Of a DNA stretch of 64,000 nucleotides, positions 1 to 8,216 are shown piece by piece. The translations under genes were made by a program, and so were the position numbers. The notes below the pieces were generated by a model. It did no database searches and was not told the origin of the DNA. It saw only the letters and a list, made by a program, of their open reading frames with translations. The stretch's first letter is position 1; every line of letters starts with the position of its first letter. Source of the DNA: Halopseudomonas salina (GTDB lineage Bacteria > Pseudomonadota > Gammaproteobacteria > Pseudomonadales > Pseudomonadaceae); NCBI RefSeq assembly GCF_008641105.1, contig NZ_VTTI01000008.1, forward strand, positions 122,328 through 186,327. The letters run 5' to 3'.

Positions 1-1
1 G

Positions 2-664
2 GTGCCTTGCACAGACTGGTTTATGACCTTTACTCAGCTCGGCCGCGGCAATACTGCCAAGGCCGTTGCCATCACGCCGTTGAACCTGCTGTTGCAGTTA
101 CTGCTGTTACCGGTCTATCTCTGGCTGATGTTGCCTGCGACAGAACTGGGTGCAGCCCTTATAACCGCCGCCATGTTACCCGCGGCCCTAACGCTGATTG
201 CCCTGCCGTTACTGCTGGCAGGGGTGACTGAACGCTGGGTCGAGGCCCGCCGAGGGCGTGAGGTCTGGCGGGAGCGTCTTGCCTGGTGGCCGGTGCCCTT
301 GCTGGGTTTGGTCGTATTCATGATTGCTGGGGCGCAGGTCAACACGGTAATCTCCGCTGGTCCGGCCCTACTGGCGGTGCTACCGGTATTTATCGGCTTT
401 CTGCTGGTTTGCGCCCTGCTGGCGCGCGGCCTTACGCGTTGGTTGCGGCTGCCCCTGGAAACCGGTCGCACGCTGGCTTTCAGCATGGGTACCCGCAACT
501 CCTTCGTGGTATTACCCCTGGCGCTGGCTTTACCCGCCGGCTGGGAAACCACGGTGGTTGTGATCGTGTTCCAGTCCCTGGTGGAGCTATTCGGAATGGT
601 GTTTTACCTGTGGTGGGTACCGCGCCGTCTGTTCAAGCCAGCTATTAACGATTCGATGGATTAA
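2..664 (+). CDS. ACR3-type arsenite/arsenical efflux permease, 3' part
   Basis: Incomplete at the 5' end: the reading frame is open to the window edge and only 220 residues remain of a family that usually has about 320 or more. The remaining protein is almost entirely hydrophobic, with about six membrane segments. It opens with PCTDWF followed by PLNLLLQLLLLPVYL, the pattern I associate with the bile acid:sodium symporter superfamily branch that exports arsenite (ACR3 and close relatives). The GTG at position 2 is probably an internal codon rather than a start. The methyltransferase gene follows after three bases, so the two are probably cotranscribed. No arsR or arsC is visible here. The substrate could also be another oxyanion or an organic anion, so the arsenite assignment is family knowledge and not seen directly. 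Confidence 0.75.
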   Translation: MPCTDWFMTFTQLGRGNTAKAVAITPLNLLLQLLLLPVYLWLMLPATELGAALITAAMLPAALTLIALPLLLAGVTERWVEARRGREVWRERLAWWPVPLLGLVVFMIAGAQVNTVISAGPALLAVLPVFIGFLLVCALLARGLTRWLRLPLETGRTLAFSMGTRNSFVVLPLALALPAGWETTVVVIVFQSLVELFGMVFYLWWVPRRLFKPAINDSMD

Positions 665-667
665 ACA

Positions 668-1321
668 ATGTCTGCTGATTTTCCCTGCCCCGTTTGCCGC
701 AGCAGCGATTGCACGCATTTCATGCTGGTTGAGTCACTGGATTACTGGCGATGCCAGCATTGCCAGGCCACCTTTCTGGATCCCTCGCAGCTACCGGACG
801 GATCAACCGAGGAGCAGCAATACCGCCTGCACCGTAACGAAGTAGAGGATGAGGGATACCGGCGTTTTCTCGGTCGGGTGGCCACGCCCCTGCTGGCGCG
901 ACTGGAGCCGGGGCTATCCGGGCTGGATTACGGTTGCGGGCCCGGCCCCGCGCTGGCGGCCATGCTGACCGATGCGGGTCATGGCATGGCTATTTACGAC
1001 CCCTTGTTTTTTGACCAGCCCGAGGTTCTGGAGCAGCGCTATGACTTCATTACCTGCACCGAGGTGGCCGAGCATTTCCATCATCCGTTCGATGAGTTCG
1101 TTCTGCTGGATCGCCTGCTCAAGCCCGGCGGCTGGCTGGCCATCATGACGATGTTCCAGACCGACGACAGCGCCTTTGCCAAGTGGCACTACCGCCGCGA
1201 TCCCACCCATGTGGTGTTCTATCGGGAAAACACCTTCCAGGCCATCGCCCGGCAGCGCAACTGGCATTGCGAGATACCCTGCGCCAATGTCGCGTTACTG
1301 AAGAAACCTGATAACGCCTAG
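668..1321 (+). CDS. class I SAM methyltransferase with N-terminal zinc ribbon
   Basis: A 217-residue protein. It begins with a short zinc-ribbon-like module (Cys7, Cys10, Cys29, Cys32 as two CxxC pairs). A Rossmann SAM-binding domain follows, with glycine-rich motif I LDYGCGPGPAL near residue 86 and a KPGGWLAIMT strand typical of the Methyltransf_11/12/23 families. The last part carries an F-x-R-E-N-T-F segment seen in many methyltransferases of unknown substrate. It starts three bases after the ACR3-like gene, so translation is probably coupled. Its TAG stop at 1319-1321 overlaps the stop of lldR on the other strand. It is not an obvious ArsM, because the ArsM cysteine set is absent. The substrate is unknown. 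Confidence 0.85.
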   Translation: MSADFPCPVCRSSDCTHFMLVESLDYWRCQHCQATFLDPSQLPDGSTEEQQYRLHRNEVEDEGYRRFLGRVATPLLARLEPGLSGLDYGCGPGPALAAMLTDAGHGMAIYDPLFFDQPEVLEQRYDFITCTEVAEHFHHPFDEFVLLDRLLKPGGWLAIMTMFQTDDSAFAKWHYRRDPTHVVFYRENTFQAIARQRNWHCEIPCANVALLKKPDNA

Positions 1322-2085
1322 AGCCCCTGGCGGCGCTGGGCCCGGGCGACGCGGTGACTTTCTTCCAGCACGTCGGCGAGCACTTCCTGAACGTAGTGGA
1401 TATGGCTGTCGGAGAAAGCGCGCGCCTTTTGCGCTTCGCCGGCCATAATCGCCTGATACAGCTCGCTGTGTTGCTTCATAAGCATGTCGCGGGTTTCGGT
1501 ACGTTGGGCGTACATGCCGCCTATGTTGGTTACCACGTTGCGCTTGAGCAGATCAAACAGCCCACGGATGGTATGCAGCAATACGGCGTTATGGCTGGCC
1601 TCGGCAATCGCCAGGTGGAAGCGCGCATCGGCGGCGCCCTCCTCCGCCCGGCTGACCTCGCCCACCCGTGAGTAACAGTTCTGCAGCGCTGCAAATGCCT
1701 CGGTCAGACGCTGGCGATCCGGCTCGGTGGCCCGCTGCGCAGCATAAAAGGCGCAGGATCCTTCCAAAGTATGTCGGAACTCGAGCAGATCACGTTGGGC
1801 TTCGGGGTTGTCTTCCAGCAAGGGCAACAGTGGGTCGCTAAAGGTAGAGCCCAGGGACTCGGCAACATAGTTACCGCCGCCCTGACGGCTGATCAGCAGC
1901 CCTTTGGCCGCCAGTTTCTGAATTGCTTCACGCAGTGATGGGCGCGATACGCCGAACTGTTCGGCCAATACCCGCTCTGCGGGGAGGCGTTCGCCAGCCT
2001 TGAGCGTACCCTCGAGAATCATGCCCTCGAGCTTGGTGACGATGTCATCCGACAAACGGCGTGCCTGTATCTGACCAAAACCCAT
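1318..2085 (-). CDS. lldR: LldR-type GntR/FadR-family lactate regulator
   Basis: A 255-residue transcription factor with an N-terminal winged helix (residues about 8-75, recognition helix around GVSRPSLREAIQKL) and a C-terminal all-alpha FCD effector domain, the usual FadR-subfamily architecture. The frame stays open far upstream, but ATG at 2083-2085 gives the family-like start MGFGQIQARRL and is preceded by a TGGAGA ribosome site. The gene is divergent from lldP-lldD-dld. A perfect LldR/PdhR-type palindrome lies in the shared control region at 2265-2281, so it very probably represses the lactate genes and is relieved by lactate (known for E. coli and Pseudomonas LldR; inferred here). Its stop codon interlocks with that of the converging methyltransferase gene. 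Confidence 0.92.
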   Translation of the reverse strand: MGFGQIQARRLSDDIVTKLEGMILEGTLKAGERLPAERVLAEQFGVSRPSLREAIQKLAAKGLLISRQGGGNYVAESLGSTFSDPLLPLLEDNPEAQRDLLEFRHTLEGSCAFYAAQRATEPDRQRLTEAFAALQNCYSRVGEVSRAEEGAADARFHLAIAEASHNAVLLHTIRGLFDLLKRNVVTNIGGMYAQRTETRDMLMKQHSELYQAIMAGEAQKARAFSDSHIHYVQEVLADVLEESHRVARAQRRQGL

Positions 2086-2218
2086 ATTTTTCTCCAGAGC
2101 TTCTAAACCCTTGTCGGCGCTCTGATGCGCACTAGCACGCCAGTCTAACCAGCCACCGAAACACCCACAACACGCTTCAAGACAAGCCCCACACGACCAA
2201 AGTCGTACATCTGCGGGA

Positions 2219-2247
2219 TTGACACCTTGATCGCACACTTTTAGTCT
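2219..2247 (+). promoter_or_regulatory. sigma70-type promoter of lldP operon
   Basis: TTGACA at 2219-2224 and TAGTCT at 2242-2247 are separated by 17 bases. Transcription would start near 2254, just before the LldR palindrome and about 150 bases upstream of lldP. The -35 box is a perfect consensus match and the -10 box is moderate. Found by eye only. Confidence 0.6.
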
Positions 2248-2264
2248 GGGGCCTGCTAATTGTA

Positions 2265-2281
2265 AATTGGTCTTACCAATT
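2265..2281. promoter_or_regulatory. LldR operator palindrome
   Basis: AATTGGTCTTACCAATT is a perfect inverted repeat of 7-base arms around CTT. It matches the AATTGGTnnnACCAATT pattern known for PdhR/LldR-class FadR regulators. It sits just downstream of the predicted lldP start point, where a bound repressor would block transcription. The rest of the 319-base lldR-lldP gap (2086-2404) shows no other gene. Confidence 0.85.
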
Positions 2282-2404
2282 AAACAAACCTGACAATAAT
2301 TCCAACAATCAGCCGAGGTTTTCCCATGTTGATCGCATTCATCCATCCTGATCGTGCTGTGGCTGTGTTCTGCCGCTGCGCGGCCCTTTGAGCGGAGAAC
2401 CGAC

Positions 2405-4099
2405 ATGTCTAACGGACTCCTCGCGCTCCTGGCGTTTTCACCCATTCTGTTGGCCGCCATCCTGCTGGTAGGTCTGCGCTGGCCAGCCAGACGAGCCATG
2501 CCGCTGGTATATCTGGTCACCGCCGCCGTGGGACTTTTTGCCTGGGACATGAGTTTCAACCGGGTGCTGGCGTCTACGCTCCAGGGCCTGGTGATCACCA
2601 TCGGTCTGCTGTGGATCATTTTTGGCGCCATCCTGCTGCTCAATACGCTCAAGCATTCCGGTGGTATCACTGCAATCCGCGCGGGTTTCGCCACCATAAG
2701 CCCCGATCGCCGCATCCAGGCCATTATCATCGCCTGGCTGTTCGGTTGCTTTATAGAAGGCGCATCAGGCTTTGGTACGCCGGCGGCAATTGCCGCTCCG
2801 CTGCTGGTCGCGATCGGTTTTCCGGCCATGGCCGCCGTTCTGATGGGCATGCTGGTACAGAGCACGCCGGTGTCATTCGGTGCGGTGGGCACACCAATTG
2901 TGGTGGGTGTGAGTACTGGTCTGGATTCAGCAGCTATCGGCGCACAGCTGATCGAACAGGGTTCTTCATGGGCGCAGTTTCTGCAGTTGATCACCAGTGA
3001 AGTAGCGATCATCCATGCCATAGTCGGTACGGCGATGCCACTGATCATGGTGCTGATGCTCACGCGCTTTTTCGGCACTGAAAAGAGCTGGAAAGCAGGC
3101 TTTGAGGTATTGCCGTTCGCCTTGTTTGCCGGCCTGGCCTTTACCCTGCCCTACGCGGCGACTGGTATTTTCCTGGGTCCCGAGTTTCCATCCCTGGGCG
3201 GCGGACTGATCGGTCTGGCCATTGTTACCACAGCGGCGCGCAAAGGCTTTTTACTGCCAAAGACCACCTGGGATTTTGCTCCCGCAAAAGACTGGCCCAC
3301 TGAGTGGTTGGGTTCTGTGGAAATGAAACTGGACCAGTTGACTGCCAAATCAATGAGCAGCCTGCGTGCCTGGTTGCCCTATGTGCTGGTCGGCCTGTTG
3401 CTGGTGCTCAGCCGCGTGGTGCCTGAAGTTAGTGCGGCACTGAAAGCAGTCATGCTCAACTTCCCTGACCTGCTTGGCGAAACCGGTGTCAGTGCCAACT
3501 TCATGCCCCTGTATTTGCCTGGCGGTATTCTGGTTGCGGTGGTAATCGCCACCTTTTTCCTGCACGGCATGAAGCCCCGTGAGCTGGGCGTGGCGATCAA
3601 GGAGTCTTCGGGCGTGCTGCTCAGTGCCGGCTTCGTTTTGCTGTTCACCGTGCCCATGGTGCGCATCCTTATCAACTCCGGCGTCAACGAGGCGGACCTG
3701 GCCAGCATGCCGATCCTGATGGCGCTCTGGGTGTCAGACAGCGTGGGCAGCATCTACCCATTGCTGGCCCCGAGTATTGGTGCGCTTGGCGCCTTTATTG
3801 CCGGTTCCAATACGGTCAGCAACATGATGTTCAGCCAGTTCCAGTTCGGTGTGGCCGACAGCCTGGGTATTTCCACAGCCCTGATAGTCGCGGTGCAGGC
3901 GATTGGCGCTGCGGCGGGCAACATGGTGGCCATTCATAACGTGGTCGCAGCCTCCGCTACCGTGGGGCTGCTCGGGCGTGAAGGCAGCATACTGCGCAAG
4001 ACCATCTGGCCGACGCTGTACTATGTGCTGTTCACCGGTCTGATCGCGCTGTTTGCCGTTTACGTGATGGGCATAAGCGATCCGCTGATGGCCAGCTGA
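2405..4099 (+). CDS. lldP: L-lactate permease
   Basis: A 564-residue inner-membrane carrier of the LctP family, which imports lactate (and often glycolate) with protons. It has about 12 to 14 hydrophobic helices. Characteristic stretches are IEGASGFGTPAAIAAPLL near residues 115-135 and VSDSVGSIYPLLAPSIGALGAF in the C-terminal half. The ATG at 2405 gives MSNGLLALLAFSPILLA, the usual family start. An in-frame upstream ATG at 2354 would add an unlikely arginine-rich tail and is not used here; GGAG lies about 10 bases before 2405. It is the first gene of lldP-lldD-dld and is controlled by the upstream LldR operator. Confidence 0.95.
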   Translation: MSNGLLALLAFSPILLAAILLVGLRWPARRAMPLVYLVTAAVGLFAWDMSFNRVLASTLQGLVITIGLLWIIFGAILLLNTLKHSGGITAIRAGFATISPDRRIQAIIIAWLFGCFIEGASGFGTPAAIAAPLLVAIGFPAMAAVLMGMLVQSTPVSFGAVGTPIVVGVSTGLDSAAIGAQLIEQGSSWAQFLQLITSEVAIIHAIVGTAMPLIMVLMLTRFFGTEKSWKAGFEVLPFALFAGLAFTLPYAATGIFLGPEFPSLGGGLIGLAIVTTAARKGFLLPKTTWDFAPAKDWPTEWLGSVEMKLDQLTAKSMSSLRAWLPYVLVGLLLVLSRVVPEVSAALKAVMLNFPDLLGETGVSANFMPLYLPGGILVAVVIATFFLHGMKPRELGVAIKESSGVLLSAGFVLLFTVPMVRILINSGVNEADLASMPILMALWVSDSVGSIYPLLAPSIGALGAFIAGSNTVSNMMFSQFQFGVADSLGISTALIVAVQAIGAAAGNMVAIHNVVAASATVGLLGREGSILRKTIWPTLYYVLFTGLIALFAVYVMGISDPLMAS

Positions 4100-4107
4100 G
4101 CGACGCT

Positions 4108-4128
4108 CGCCCCGGCATGACCGGGGCG
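4108..4128 (+). other. GC-rich hairpin between lldP and lldD
   Basis: CGCCCCGG and CCGGGGCG form a perfect 8-bp stem around a 5-base loop, without a following T run. It is therefore not a typical terminator. It may mark an RNA-processing or stability site that sets different levels of lldP and lldD message (inference). Confidence 0.5.
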
Positions 4129-4180
4129 GGCAGCAGGCATTCCGGCGTTTCCGGCTTTCTTCTGTTACAGAGTGAATTTC

Positions 4181-5326
4181 ATGATTATCTCAGCCTCTAC
4201 CGATTACCGCGCTGCGGCAAAACGCAAGCTGCCGCCGTTTCTGTTCCACTACATTGATGGCGGCTCTTACGCCGAGCACACGCTCAGGCGCAACGTGGAT
4301 GATCTGGCCGGCATCGCCCTGCGCCAGAGGGTGCTGCGCAACATGTCAGAACTGAGCCTGGAAACGCGCCTGTTCAACGAGACCCTGGCAATGCCGGTTG
4401 CCCTGGCGCCAGTTGGACTGACCGGTATGTACGCCCGGCGCGGTGAAGTGCAGGCGGCCAAGGCAGCTGCTGCCAAGGGTATTCCCTTCACGCTTTCGAC
4501 CGTTTCGGTATGCCCCATCGAAGAAGTCGCACCGGCCATCGACCGGCCCATGTGGTTTCAGCTGTACGTGCTCAAGGACCGCGGCTTCATGAAAAACGCC
4601 CTGGAACGGGCAAAAGCCGCGGGCGTCACCACCCTAGTGTTCACTGTCGACATGCCCGTGCCCGGCGCGCGCTACCGCGATGCACACTCCGGCATGAGCG
4701 GCCCCAATGCACCCATGCGCCGCATGCTGCAGGCTGCCATGCATCCCACCTGGGCCTGGGATGTAGGTTTATTGGGCCGCCCCCATGACCTTGGAAATAT
4801 TTCCACTTACCGCGGCAACCCGACCGGGCTGGCGGATTACATCGGCTGGCTGGGGGAGAATTTCGACCCGTCCATTTCCTGGAAGGATCTGGAATGGATC
4901 CGCGAGTTCTGGGACGGCCCCATGGTGATCAAGGGTATTCTGGATCCCGAGGACGCCCGTGATGCAGTGCGCTTTGGGGCTGACGGTATCGTGGTATCAA
5001 ACCACGGCGGCCGTCAGCTCGACGGCGCCCTGTCCAGCGCCCGCGCCCTGCCCTCGATTGCCGATGCGGTGAAGGGCGACCTGAAAATACTTGCTGATTC
5101 GGGCATTCGTACGGGACTGGATGTGGTGCGCATGCTCGCCCTGGGAGCCGACACCGTGATGCTGGGGCGCGCTTATATCTACGCGCTGGCAGCGGCCGGG
5201 GGCGCAGGGGTAAGTAATCTGCTGGAGCTGATCGACAAAGAGATGCGGGTGGCCATGGTGCTCACCGGTGCCAAGAGCATCAGCGAGATCAGTGCCGATT
5301 CCCTGGTGCGCGAACTGGGACGCTGA
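4181..5326 (+). CDS. lldD: L-lactate dehydrogenase, FMN-dependent
   Basis: A 381-residue membrane-associated flavoenzyme of the alpha-hydroxy-acid oxidase family. It oxidises L-lactate to pyruvate and passes electrons to the quinone pool. Visible family marks are the start [20 protein letters not shown], the FMN-binding beta/alpha barrel with [15 protein letters not shown], and the active-site segment [11 protein letters not shown] with the catalytic histidine, followed by [23 protein letters not shown] at 4181 is chosen over the GTG at 4172 because it gives the conserved family N-terminus and the length of the Pseudomonas enzyme. It lies 81 bases after lldP and 31 bases before dld. Confidence 0.96.
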   Translation: MIISASTDYRAAAKRKLPPFLFHYIDGGSYAEHTLRRNVDDLAGIALRQRVLRNMSELSLETRLFNETLAMPVALAPVGLTGMYARRGEVQAAKAAAAKGIPFTLSTVSVCPIEEVAPAIDRPMWFQLYVLKDRGFMKNALERAKAAGVTTLVFTVDMPVPGARYRDAHSGMSGPNAPMRRMLQAAMHPTWAWDVGLLGRPHDLGNISTYRGNPTGLADYIGWLGENFDPSISWKDLEWIREFWDGPMVIKGILDPEDARDAVRFGADGIVVSNHGGRQLDGALSSARALPSIADAVKGDLKILADSGIRTGLDVVRMLALGADTVMLGRAYIYALAAAGGAGVSNLLELIDKEMRVAMVLTGAKSISEISADSLVRELGR

Positions 5327-5357
5327 GCCAGGCTTTACCGATACGACCGGAGCTACC

Positions 5358-8183
5358 ATGACCGTCTCAATGCCGTTGCCTGCCCCTTTTCTGACCGCAG
5401 TCGCGAGCGTCATTCCCGACGAGCGTCGGTTTGACGATCCGCTCTCGACTCTGGCTTTCGGTACCGATGCCAGTTTCTACCGGCTGATCCCCAAGCTGGT
5501 GGTGCGGGTTGAATCGGAGCAGGAAGTCGTCGCCCTGCTCAGGCTGGCCGGCAACCATCAGGTACCGGTCACTTTCCGTGCGGCCGGCACCAGCCTGTCC
5601 GGCCAGGCCATTTCGGATTCGCTGCTGATTGTGCTGGGCGAGCGCTGGAACAGCCGTGAGGTACGCGACCAGGGTCGGCAGATCCGTCTGCAACCGGGCG
5701 TGATCGGCGCGCATGCCAACTCGGTACTGCTGCCGTTCCAGCGCAAGATCGGCCCCGACCCGGCGTCGATCAACGCCTGCAAGATCGGCGGCATTGTCGC
5801 CAATAACGCCAGCGGCATGTGTTGTGGCACCGCGCAGAATACCTACCACACCCTGGCCGGCATCCGCCTGGTACTGGCCGATGGCAGCGTACTGGACAGC
5901 GAAGACCCACAGAGCATTGCGGCATTCGAAACCAGCCACGCCGAGCTGCTCGGGCAACTGGCCGAGCTCGGCCGGCAGACTCGGGCCAATACCCCACTGG
6001 CCGACAGAATTCGTCACAAGTATCGACTGAAAAACACCACCGGGCTGTCATTGAACGCATTGATCGACTTTGATCAGCCGCTGGATATTCTCAGCCACCT
6101 GATGGTGGGCTCCGAGGGCACACTGGGCTTTATCAGCTCGGTCACCTACAACACCGTCCCGGATTTTCCGCACAAGGCCAGCGCACTACTGGTATTTCCC
6201 GACGTACAAAGCTGCTGCCAGGCGGTGACGGTACTCAAACCCCAGCCGGTTTCGGCCGTGGAGTTGCTGGACAGGCGCAGTTTGCACTCGGTGGAAAACC
6301 AGCCGGGCATGCCTGCCTGGGTGAAGGACCTGTCAGCCGGCGCCTGCGCGTTACTGATCGAATCCCGCGCCGCCAGCCAGTCCCTGCTGCATGAGCAACT
6401 GGTGCTGATCATGGCCTCGATTGCCGACTTTGCGCTGGAAAAATGCGTGGAGTTCAGTGAAGACCCCCTGGTCTACAACCAGCTCTGGAAGATCCGCAAG
6501 GACACCTTCCCCGCCGTGGGTGCGGTACGTCAGACCGGCACCACGGTGATCATCGAGGACGTGACCTTCCCCATCGAACAACTGGCCCAGGGCGTCAACC
6601 GCCTGATCGAGCTGTTCGAGCGTCATGGCTATGACGAGGCGATCATCTTCGGCCACGCCCTGGAGGGCAATCTGCACTTCGTCTTCACCCAGGGCTTTGA
6701 CGACCCGGCCCAGGTCGCGCGCTACGAAGCCTTCATGCAGGATGTGGCCCAGCTGGTGGCGGTGGAATTTGGCGGCTCGCTGAAGGCCGAACACGGTACC
6801 GGGCGCAACATGGCCCCCTTCGTGGAACTGGAGTGGGGCAGCGATGCCTACCAGCTGATGTGGCAGATCAAGCGCCTGCTCGACCCCCAGGGCATCCTCA
6901 ACCCCGATGTGGTGCTCAGCGAGGATCCGCAGATCCACCTGAAGAACCTCAAGCCGCTGCCGGCTGCCGACGAAATCGTCGATAAGTGCATCGAGTGCGG
7001 TTTCTGCGAGCCGGTCTGTCCGTCACAGGGGCTTACCCTGAGCCCGCGCCAGCGCATCGTGATCTGGCGGGATATTCAGGCGAAGAAACGCGCGGGCACT
7101 GATACCTCGGCACTGGAGCGCGACTACCGCTACCAGGGCATCGACACCTGCGCCGCCACCGGCCTGTGCGCCCAACGCTGCCCGGTGGGCATCAACACCG
7201 GGGATCTGGTACGCAAGTTGCGCGCACAACAGGCCAAGAGCCCGCGGGCAGCCACCTGGATGGCCGATCACTTTCACACCACGGTGAGTGCCGCCCGCGC
7301 CATGCTCTATCTGGCCAGCGGCGCCCGCGCGACCCTGGGCGCACCGCTGCTGGCTCGCACCTCGGCCGCGCTGACCAGAGCCAGCAGAGGTCGAGTTCCC
7401 CAGTGGACTGCTGCAATGCCCGAGCCGGCCCGCCGCATGCGTCTACCCAACCCGCCTAGCGACTCGCGTCCGCGCGTGGTCTATCTGGAGGCCTGTGTGT
7501 CCCGGGCGATGGGGCCGGCGGCTTCGGATGGAGAACAGACGTCGCTGATCGATAAAACCCGGATGCTGCTGGAGAAGGCCGGCTATCAGGTGGTATTTCC
7601 TGCCGGGCTAGATAACCTCTGCTGCGGCCAGCCCTTCGCTTCCAAGGGCTATCCCGACCAGGCCGAGCGCAAGAAGCAGGAGCTGATCGCCGCACTGCTT
7701 GAAGCCAGCCGTGGCGGTGTGGACCCGGTCTACTGTGACACCTCGCCCTGCACCCTGAGTCTGCTGCAGGAGGGCGCCGATCCGCGCCTGGATGTCTATG
7801 ATCCGGTACGCTTTATCCGCGAGCATCTGTTACAGAAGCTGGATTTCACGCCACAACAGGCACCCATAGCGGTGCACGTGACCTGCAGCACCCAGCACCT
7901 GGGCGAAGCCGAGGGTTTGATCGATATCGTCCGGCGCTGCACCACCGAGGTGGTGATTCCCGAGGGTATTCACTGCTGCGCCTTTGCCGGCGACAAGGGT
8001 TTCACTACACCCGAGCTGAATGCCCACGCCCTGCGCAACCTCAAGGACGCGGTGCAGTACTGCGGAGAAGGCATCAGCACCAGCCGCACCTGCGAGATAG
8101 GCCTGAGCCAGCATGGCGGCATCGACTACCATGGGCTGGTCTATCTGGTGGACCGGGTGACCAGGCCAAGAATGAGCCGCTAG
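5358..8183 (+). CDS. dld: FAD/Fe-S D-lactate dehydrogenase (Dld-II type)
   Basis: A 941-residue fusion. Residues about 40-240 form a PCMH-type FAD-binding domain (RAAGTSLSGQAISD, KIGGIVANNASGMCCG), then an FAD-linked oxidase C-terminal domain (GHALEGNLHFVF, EHGTGRNM). Next come two 4Fe-4S clusters (CIECGFCEPVCPS and CAATGLCAQRCPVG). It ends in two CCG heterodisulfide-reductase-like domains (NLCCGQPFASKG, HCCAFAGDKGF). This architecture is that of the quinone-linked D-lactate dehydrogenase found with lldP-lldD in Pseudomonas. ATG at 5358 follows GGAGCT; the frame extends upstream into lldD but without a better start. It is the last gene of the lactate operon. Glycolate or 2-hydroxyglutarate are possible side substrates. 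Confidence 0.9.
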   Translation: MTVSMPLPAPFLTAVASVIPDERRFDDPLSTLAFGTDASFYRLIPKLVVRVESEQEVVALLRLAGNHQVPVTFRAAGTSLSGQAISDSLLIVLGERWNSREVRDQGRQIRLQPGVIGAHANSVLLPFQRKIGPDPASINACKIGGIVANNASGMCCGTAQNTYHTLAGIRLVLADGSVLDSEDPQSIAAFETSHAELLGQLAELGRQTRANTPLADRIRHKYRLKNTTGLSLNALIDFDQPLDILSHLMVGSEGTLGFISSVTYNTVPDFPHKASALLVFPDVQSCCQAVTVLKPQPVSAVELLDRRSLHSVENQPGMPAWVKDLSAGACALLIESRAASQSLLHEQLVLIMASIADFALEKCVEFSEDPLVYNQLWKIRKDTFPAVGAVRQTGTTVIIEDVTFPIEQLAQGVNRLIELFERHGYDEAIIFGHALEGNLHFVFTQGFDDPAQVARYEAFMQDVAQLVAVEFGGSLKAEHGTGRNMAPFVELEWGSDAYQLMWQIKRLLDPQGILNPDVVLSEDPQIHLKNLKPLPAADEIVDKCIECGFCEPVCPSQGLTLSPRQRIVIWRDIQAKKRAGTDTSALERDYRYQGIDTCAATGLCAQRCPVGINTGDLVRKLRAQQAKSPRAATWMADHFHTTVSAARAMLYLASGARATLGAPLLARTSAALTRASRGRVPQWTAAMPEPARRMRLPNPPSDSRPRVVYLEACVSRAMGPAASDGEQTSLIDKTRMLLEKAGYQVVFPAGLDNLCCGQPFASKGYPDQAERKKQELIAALLEASRGGVDPVYCDTSPCTLSLLQEGADPRLDVYDPVRFIREHLLQKLDFTPQQAPIAVHVTCSTQHLGEAEGLIDIVRRCTTEVVIPEGIHCCAFAGDKGFTTPELNAHALRNLKDAVQYCGEGISTSRTCEIGLSQHGGIDYHGLVYLVDRVTRPRMSR

Positions 8184-8216
8184 CCCACCATGGCAGGCAG
8201 GCTCAGCGCGACGCTG

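Noticed and set aside
668..1321. Arsenite methyltransferase ArsM, suggested by the ACR3-like neighbour
   Set aside because: The protein has an N-terminal zinc ribbon and lacks the ArsM cysteine pattern and length.
2086..3078. N-terminal extension of the LldR frame
   Set aside because: It runs antisense to lldP, has no family similarity, and a good start with ribosome site exists at 2085.
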